A stretch of DNA of 64,000 bases. Origin: Enterococcus mundtii. GTDB lineage: Bacteria > Bacillota > Bacilli > Lactobacillales > Enterococcaceae. Below the pieces are notes generated by a model, which worked only from the letters and a program-made list of their open reading frames with translations, searched no databases and had not been told where the DNA came from. The translations under genes and the position numbers were made by a program. The stretch lies in the NCBI RefSeq assembly GCF_002813755.1, contig NZ_CP018061.1:1602001-1666000 (forward strand), written 5' to 3'. The first letter of the stretch is position 1, and each line of letters starts with the position of its first letter. This document shows, piece after piece, positions 60,172 to 64,000 of the stretch.

Positions 60172-60909
60172 ATGACAGAAAAAATCTTAGTCGAACATCT
60201 TGTAAAAAAATATGGAGACAACACTGTCTTGAACGACATCAACGTGTCGATCAATGAAGGCGATGTTGTTTGTGTGATCGGACCTTCTGGTTCAGGTAAA
60301 AGTACTTTTTTACGTTGTTTGAACCGTTTAGAAGATCCAACATCCGGTGATATCATCATTGATGGTGCTCATTTGATGGATAAAAACACAGATATCAACT
60401 TAGTAAGGCAACATATAGGCATGGTATTCCAGCATTTCAATCTTTTCCCACATCTTTCTGTGTTGGAAAACATCGTTTTAGCACCGATGGATCTAAAAAA
60501 ACTCTCTCGTGAAGAAGCAGAGAAAAAAGCAATCAAATTGTTAGAAACAGTTGGCTTAGAAGACAAAAAAGATATGTACCCAGATAACTTATCTGGTGGA
60601 CAAAAACAACGGGTTGCTATTGCTCGTGCATTAGCAATGAATCCCGATATCATGCTCTTTGATGAACCTACTTCAGCCTTGGACCCAGAAATGGTCGGCG
60701 ATGTATTGAATGTCATGAAAAAATTAGCGAAACAAGGAATGACTATGGTCATCGTGACACATGAAATGGGCTTTGCTAAAGAAGTCGCTAACCGTGTCAT
60801 GTTTATAGATGGCGGCAACTTCCTCGAAGATGGCACACCACAACAAATCTTTGAAGATCCGCAAAATGAGCGAACGAAAGATTTCTTGGATAAAGTATTA
60901 GATATCTGA
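60172..60909 (+). CDS. glnQ: Amino-acid ABC transporter ATP-binding protein
   Basis: A 245-residue ABC ATPase powering the upstream fused permease. Walker A '[18 protein letters not shown]', Q-loop '[14 protein letters not shown]', signature '[18 protein letters not shown]', Walker B '[15 protein letters not shown]', H-loop '[14 protein letters not shown]'. AAGGTG lies inside the permease end, so translation is coupled. The GlnQ name is by family. Confidence 0.93.
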   Translation: MTEKILVEHLVKKYGDNTVLNDINVSINEGDVVCVIGPSGSGKSTFLRCLNRLEDPTSGDIIIDGAHLMDKNTDINLVRQHIGMVFQHFNLFPHLSVLENIVLAPMDLKKLSREEAEKKAIKLLETVGLEDKKDMYPDNLSGGQKQRVAIARALAMNPDIMLFDEPTSALDPEMVGDVLNVMKKLAKQGMTMVIVTHEMGFAKEVANRVMFIDGGNFLEDGTPQQIFEDPQNERTKDFLDKVLDI

Positions 60910-60921
60910 TCGACTAAAGAA

Positions 60922-60964
60922 AGCCCCTAAGAACGTCTGGAAAAACCAAGCGTCCTTAGGGGCT
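60922..60964. terminator. Bidirectional terminator between glnQ and the galactanase gene
   Basis: AGCCCCTAAGAACG (60922-60935) pairs with CGTCCTTAGGGGCT (60951-60964) with one mismatch, serving two convergent genes. Confidence 0.85.
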
Positions 60965-60969
60965 CTTTA

Positions 60970-62601
60970 CTATTGATTTTTAACGAATGTTACATGATCC
61001 ACCGATACCCATCCTTGCGCTTTTGCATCAACATAAATGCCAATCTCACTCGTGCCGGAAGTAACCGGTATATCTTTGATCGTTACCTTCGTCCACTCGC
61101 CACTTTTAGTGATCGAAGCCTTCAGCTCTTTCCCACCATGATTTTTGACATACATCTGACTAGCGGTCAAATCGCCACCTGCCATGGTATAAGCAGTTAA
61201 TGTGTACGTTCCCTTGCTTAATCCATTAACAGTTTGATAGATCGACATTTGATACGCTTGGTCATCCCAAAAGGTTGCTTTATACGCTCCGGAAAACCCA
61301 CCAGTTTCAGTTTTCAATGTATCGATTGCTGCACCATTGCCTCGCCACACAGACCAATTTGCCGGTGTGTTCGTGAAACCGTCATTTTCAAAACTAGGAT
61401 TTTTCAGAATATTTTGCTGTCTCCCTGCTTCTTGAAACGCCTTTAAGCTAGGAAGTGCTTGCCCATTGAAATCGAACATCGCCTGGTTATCCCACTCATT
61501 TCCTGTTTGTGATTGTACGCCTAAATAGTTCATTCCAGCAGCTGTTGCCCAAGAGACATTACCGTTATACCATAAAGGTTCCCAATAGAAAAAGCCATTC
61601 CCTTTCTCATTCGGCACGGTTTGGATACGAGTCACCAAATCATTTAAATATTCTCGTTGCCCTGCTGGTGTTGCCGCATATCCTCCTGCAATCTCTTGTT
61701 CTGGACCAAAAGCATTGGGCATACTATCCGCATTGGCAGTTGTGTGTCCATATGCAGTCTCTACCACATTGACTTCTTTATCATATCTGGCACTGATTGT
61801 GTTCATTGTCGTTTGCAAGGCATTCATCGAGCCATGCCAATAAGGATAATAGGAAAGGCCGATCAAATCGTAATCTACCCCACGTTTTGTAATCTCATCA
61901 AACCACCAAGTAAAGACATCCGTATCTCCACCATCAGCTAAATGCAGCATGATTGGGGTGTCGACTGGTTGCGTTTCTTTTACTCCCCGAATCCCAGACT
62001 TCAAGAAAGTGGCTAATCGATCAAACTCGCCACCACCTTCCCCCCATGATTTTCCATAAGGCCAAAGCATGCCGCTGTTCAATTCATTGCCTATCTGGAC
62101 CATATCAGGATATACACCATTGTTTTTCATTTCTGTCAATACACTTTTCGTATAACCGTATAAGGCTGCATCAAGTTGCTCAAAGCTATAGTTTTCCCAT
62201 GCTTTCGGAAGGTTTTGTTTGCCAGGGTCCACCCAGAAATCACTATAATGAAAATCAAGTAACACTTTCAATCCTAGGTTTTTCGCACGTTTCGCCAAAG
62301 CAATCGTCGTGTTCAAATCATTCGTGCCTGCACCATATGAATTCCCTTGATCATCATAAGGATCTTGCCATAATCGCAAACGAACATAGTTGACGCCATT
62401 GTTCTTTAGAATCTGTAATGCATCTTTTTTCACACCATTTTCGTAATACCCTGCACCAGATTTTTCCATATCCGCTAATATCGAGATATCTGCTCCACGT
62501 ATCAATTCCTTTGCCTCCACTTGCTTTGTGCCTAATGCTACACTGACTAATGAAACAAATAATCCGACAACCAACACTCGCCAACCTTTTACTTTGTTCA
62601 T
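60970..62601 (-). CDS. Secreted arabinogalactan endo-beta-1,4-galactanase (GH53) with CBM61
   Basis: A 543-residue enzyme with a Sec signal peptide (1-30, ending 'KQVEA'). The GH53 barrel (about 32-395) has 'IRGADISILADMEKSG', 'LLDFHYSDFWVDPGKQ', the acid/base Glu in 'QIGNELNSGMLWPYG' and the nucleophile Glu in 'VNVVETAYGHT'. The C-terminal ~145 residues ('ILKNPSFENDGF', 'GAYKATFWDDQAYQMSIYQT') match a CBM61-type galactan-binding module. It cuts beta-1,4-galactan side chains of pectin to short galacto-oligosaccharides. AAGGAGAG fixes the start. It follows the PTS gene by 20 bases, so its products are probably imported by that permease. Confidence 0.93.
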   Translation of the reverse strand: MNKVKGWRVLVVGLFVSLVSVALGTKQVEAKELIRGADISILADMEKSGAGYYENGVKKDALQILKNNGVNYVRLRLWQDPYDDQGNSYGAGTNDLNTTIALAKRAKNLGLKVLLDFHYSDFWVDPGKQNLPKAWENYSFEQLDAALYGYTKSVLTEMKNNGVYPDMVQIGNELNSGMLWPYGKSWGEGGGEFDRLATFLKSGIRGVKETQPVDTPIMLHLADGGDTDVFTWWFDEITKRGVDYDLIGLSYYPYWHGSMNALQTTMNTISARYDKEVNVVETAYGHTTANADSMPNAFGPEQEIAGGYAATPAGQREYLNDLVTRIQTVPNEKGNGFFYWEPLWYNGNVSWATAAGMNYLGVQSQTGNEWDNQAMFDFNGQALPSLKAFQEAGRQQNILKNPSFENDGFTNTPANWSVWRGNGAAIDTLKTETGGFSGAYKATFWDDQAYQMSIYQTVNGLSKGTYTLTAYTMAGGDLTASQMYVKNHGGKELKASITKSGEWTKVTIKDIPVTSGTSEIGIYVDAKAQGWVSVDHVTFVKNQ

Positions 62602-62621
62602 TTAACGATCTCTCCTTTGAT

Positions 62622-64000
62622 TTAAAATTGATCTAAAACAAACCGAACAGCTTTCTCAGGGTCTCTTGTCAAACCAATGTATTCTGCACCTTTTGTGGCA
62701 ACCAATTTAATCCCTAAACGATCTGTGTCTTCCTTGATATCCTCATAGTAAGATTGGACTTGCGGAGCCAAAACGATCATATCAAAGTCTTCCATCATCT
62801 CGTAATGAGAACCGTAAGCACCTGCTAAAGCACTGATTGGTGCATCAAATTCTTTTGCTCCTTCTTTTAAGGCATTTGCAAGCATAGCACTTGTACCTGC
62901 ACCTGCACATAAAACTAATACATTGATTTCTTTTCCTGAATCAGCCAAAGAACTCGCTTCTGTTGCCAATACTTCATTCGTCGGAATCGTCACGGTCACT
63001 TTTGTTTCATTTTCTTGCATGGCTACTTGTTCTGCTTGTCGTGCTTCTTGTTCAACTAGCGTCGCATCATACGCCTTACAGAATGGGAAATAGATGGCAA
63101 AGTCGACGAGAATCAAAACTGCGGCTAATACAAACGCCAAAACCCCCATGCCAGTTCCTAAGACTAAACCAATCGGAGCTGGCGTTGCCCAAGGTAAGAC
63201 ATACATGAAACTATTCATTCCAAACACATCAACAAAAAACTTGAACAAGCAAACGTTTACAATCGGCGTCAATAAAAATGGAACAAAGAAATACGGATTC
63301 AAAATCATCGGTGCCGCAAACAACAACGGCTCATTTACTGCAAAGCTGACTGGAATAACTGAAGCTTTACCAACCGCTTTTAACTGTTTGGATTTTGCAA
63401 ATAGCAAAAAGATAAACGGAACGACTAAAGTCGCACCTGTTCCACCCATCGTTCCGACAAAATTCCCTAAACCAACAGTCAATACATGTGAAGCTTGTTC
63501 CCCAGAATTGAACAGTTGTAAATTGGTTTCGACATTCGCATAAATGATCGCTGCAATCGCTGGTTCAACAATCGATGGACCATGGACACCAACAAACCAG
63601 AAAAATGCCATAGCACCCCAGATCACGGCTATCCCCAAATAGCCATCTGCTGCTGTAAATAGTGGTTGCATTAAAGTGATGATGGCTTCTGCAAAAGAGA
63701 TGCCAAAAAGACTACGTGCAGCTAAGTCGACCAACACGGCGGCAAAGACAGAAAATGAAAATGGAAAAATATCGCGGAACGTTTGAGAAATTGTTCCTGG
63801 TACTTCTTTTGGCATCTTGATCGTAATATCTTTTCGTACACAAAACTTATAAATGTTTACAGTAATAAATGCAGCGATGAACGAAGCAAGCAACCCTTTC
63901 GTTCCCATATATTCTGTTGAAAAACCACCTTCGATCGGTGAAACACTCAACAATAAGAAACTAACTAAAGAAGCAAGCATTACCGATGTAGTATTGATGA
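62622..64000 (-). CDS. PTS lactose/galacto-oligosaccharide-type subunit IIBC, N-terminus cut by window edge
   Basis: About 458 residues are visible; the frame stays open past position 64000, and the family is usually ~560-570 residues, so roughly 100 N-terminal residues are missing. The EIIC part has 'SPIEGGFSTEYMGTKGLLAS' and 'VGVHGPSIVEPAIAAIIYAN'. The C-terminal EIIB (about the last 105 residues) has its phospho-Cys in 'NVLVLCAGAGTSAMLANAL'. This is the LacE/cellobiose-lactose class. Being next to a secreted galactanase, the likely cargo is galactobiose or a short galacto-oligosaccharide rather than lactose (inference). Confidence 0.88.
   Translation of the reverse strand, partial: INTTSVMLASLVSFLLLSVSPIEGGFSTEYMGTKGLLASFIAAFITVNIYKFCVRKDITIKMPKEVPGTISQTFRDIFPFSFSVFAAVLVDLAARSLFGISFAEAIITLMQPLFTAADGYLGIAVIWGAMAFFWFVGVHGPSIVEPAIAAIIYANVETNLQLFNSGEQASHVLTVGLGNFVGTMGGTGATLVVPFIFLLFAKSKQLKAVGKASVIPVSFAVNEPLLFAAPMILNPYFFVPFLLTPIVNVCLFKFFVDVFGMNSFMYVLPWATPAPIGLVLGTGMGVLAFVLAAVLILVDFAIYFPFCKAYDATLVEQEARQAEQVAMQENETKVTVTIPTNEVLATEASSLADSGKEINVLVLCAGAGTSAMLANALKEGAKEFDAPISALAGAYGSHYEMMEDFDMIVLAPQVQSYYEDIKEDTDRLGIKLVATKGAEYIGLTRDPEKAVRFVLDQF

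Noticed and set aside
62963..63543. Plus-strand frames opposite the PTS gene
   Set aside because: Antisense shadows of the PTS IIBC coding sequence, with no ribosome sites.

Overview
The window looks like chromosomal DNA of a low-GC Gram-positive coccus of the genus Enterococcus, most likely the E. faecium / hirae / durans / mundtii group. Evidence for this is the core gene order and the strong AGGAGG-type ribosome binding sites. The paired D-aspartate ligase and aspartate/glutamate racemase are also telling, because they are the signature of the D-Asp peptidoglycan cross-bridge of that group. No rRNA, tRNA, CRISPR array, prophage or intact insertion sequence was recognised.

Layout. (1) 1-4.2 kb is an AT-rich accessory segment. 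A tightly overlapping minus-strand operon (class-V aminotransferase/cysteine-desulfurase-like, HIT protein, MazG-like pyrophosphohydrolase, family-2 glycosyltransferase cut by the window edge) diverges from an Rgg/MutR-type regulator. (2) 4.2-14.5 kb is a housekeeping run, pcrA-ligA-gatC-gatA-gatB-dagK-rlmD, read on the minus strand. (3) 14.7-24.8 kb is a cell-surface cluster with three large secreted paralogues predicted to contain a beta-helix, two small sortase-type anchor proteins without signal peptides, a small secreted protein and a membrane-anchored protein. The remnant of a fourth large paralogue and a duplicated promoter show that the cluster grew and shrank by duplication and deletion. 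(4) 24.8-28.5 kb is the fructose operon fruR-fruK-fruA. (5) 28.6-37.2 kb holds an enterococcal hypothetical gene with a probable C-terminal frameshift, a small plus-strand gene, engB, clpX, tig, and the TPR, RDD, sppA and hypothetical genes. (6) 37.3-43.1 kb is amino-sugar and c-di-AMP metabolism: glmS behind a glmS ribozyme, then cdaA-cdaR-glmM. (7) 43.2-47.7 kb has pyruvate:ferredoxin oxidoreductase and a DsbA-like protein. (8) 48.1-50.9 kb is rapZ-yvcK-whiA. (9) 51.3-53.3 kb is the D-aspartate branch of peptidoglycan synthesis. (10) 53.6-58.5 kb is uvrB-uvrA behind an SOS-box promoter. (11) 58.6-60.9 kb is a polar amino-acid ABC transporter. (12) 61.0-64.0 kb is a secreted GH53 galactanase next to a lactose-type PTS permease (truncated by the window), a galactan-use locus.

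The parts most worth following up are the Rgg-linked accessory operon, the surface cluster with its paralogue graveyard and leaderless anchor proteins, an EF-hand-like loop at the end of the lipid kinase, the basic tail on the PFOR, and the frameshifted hypothetical gene.
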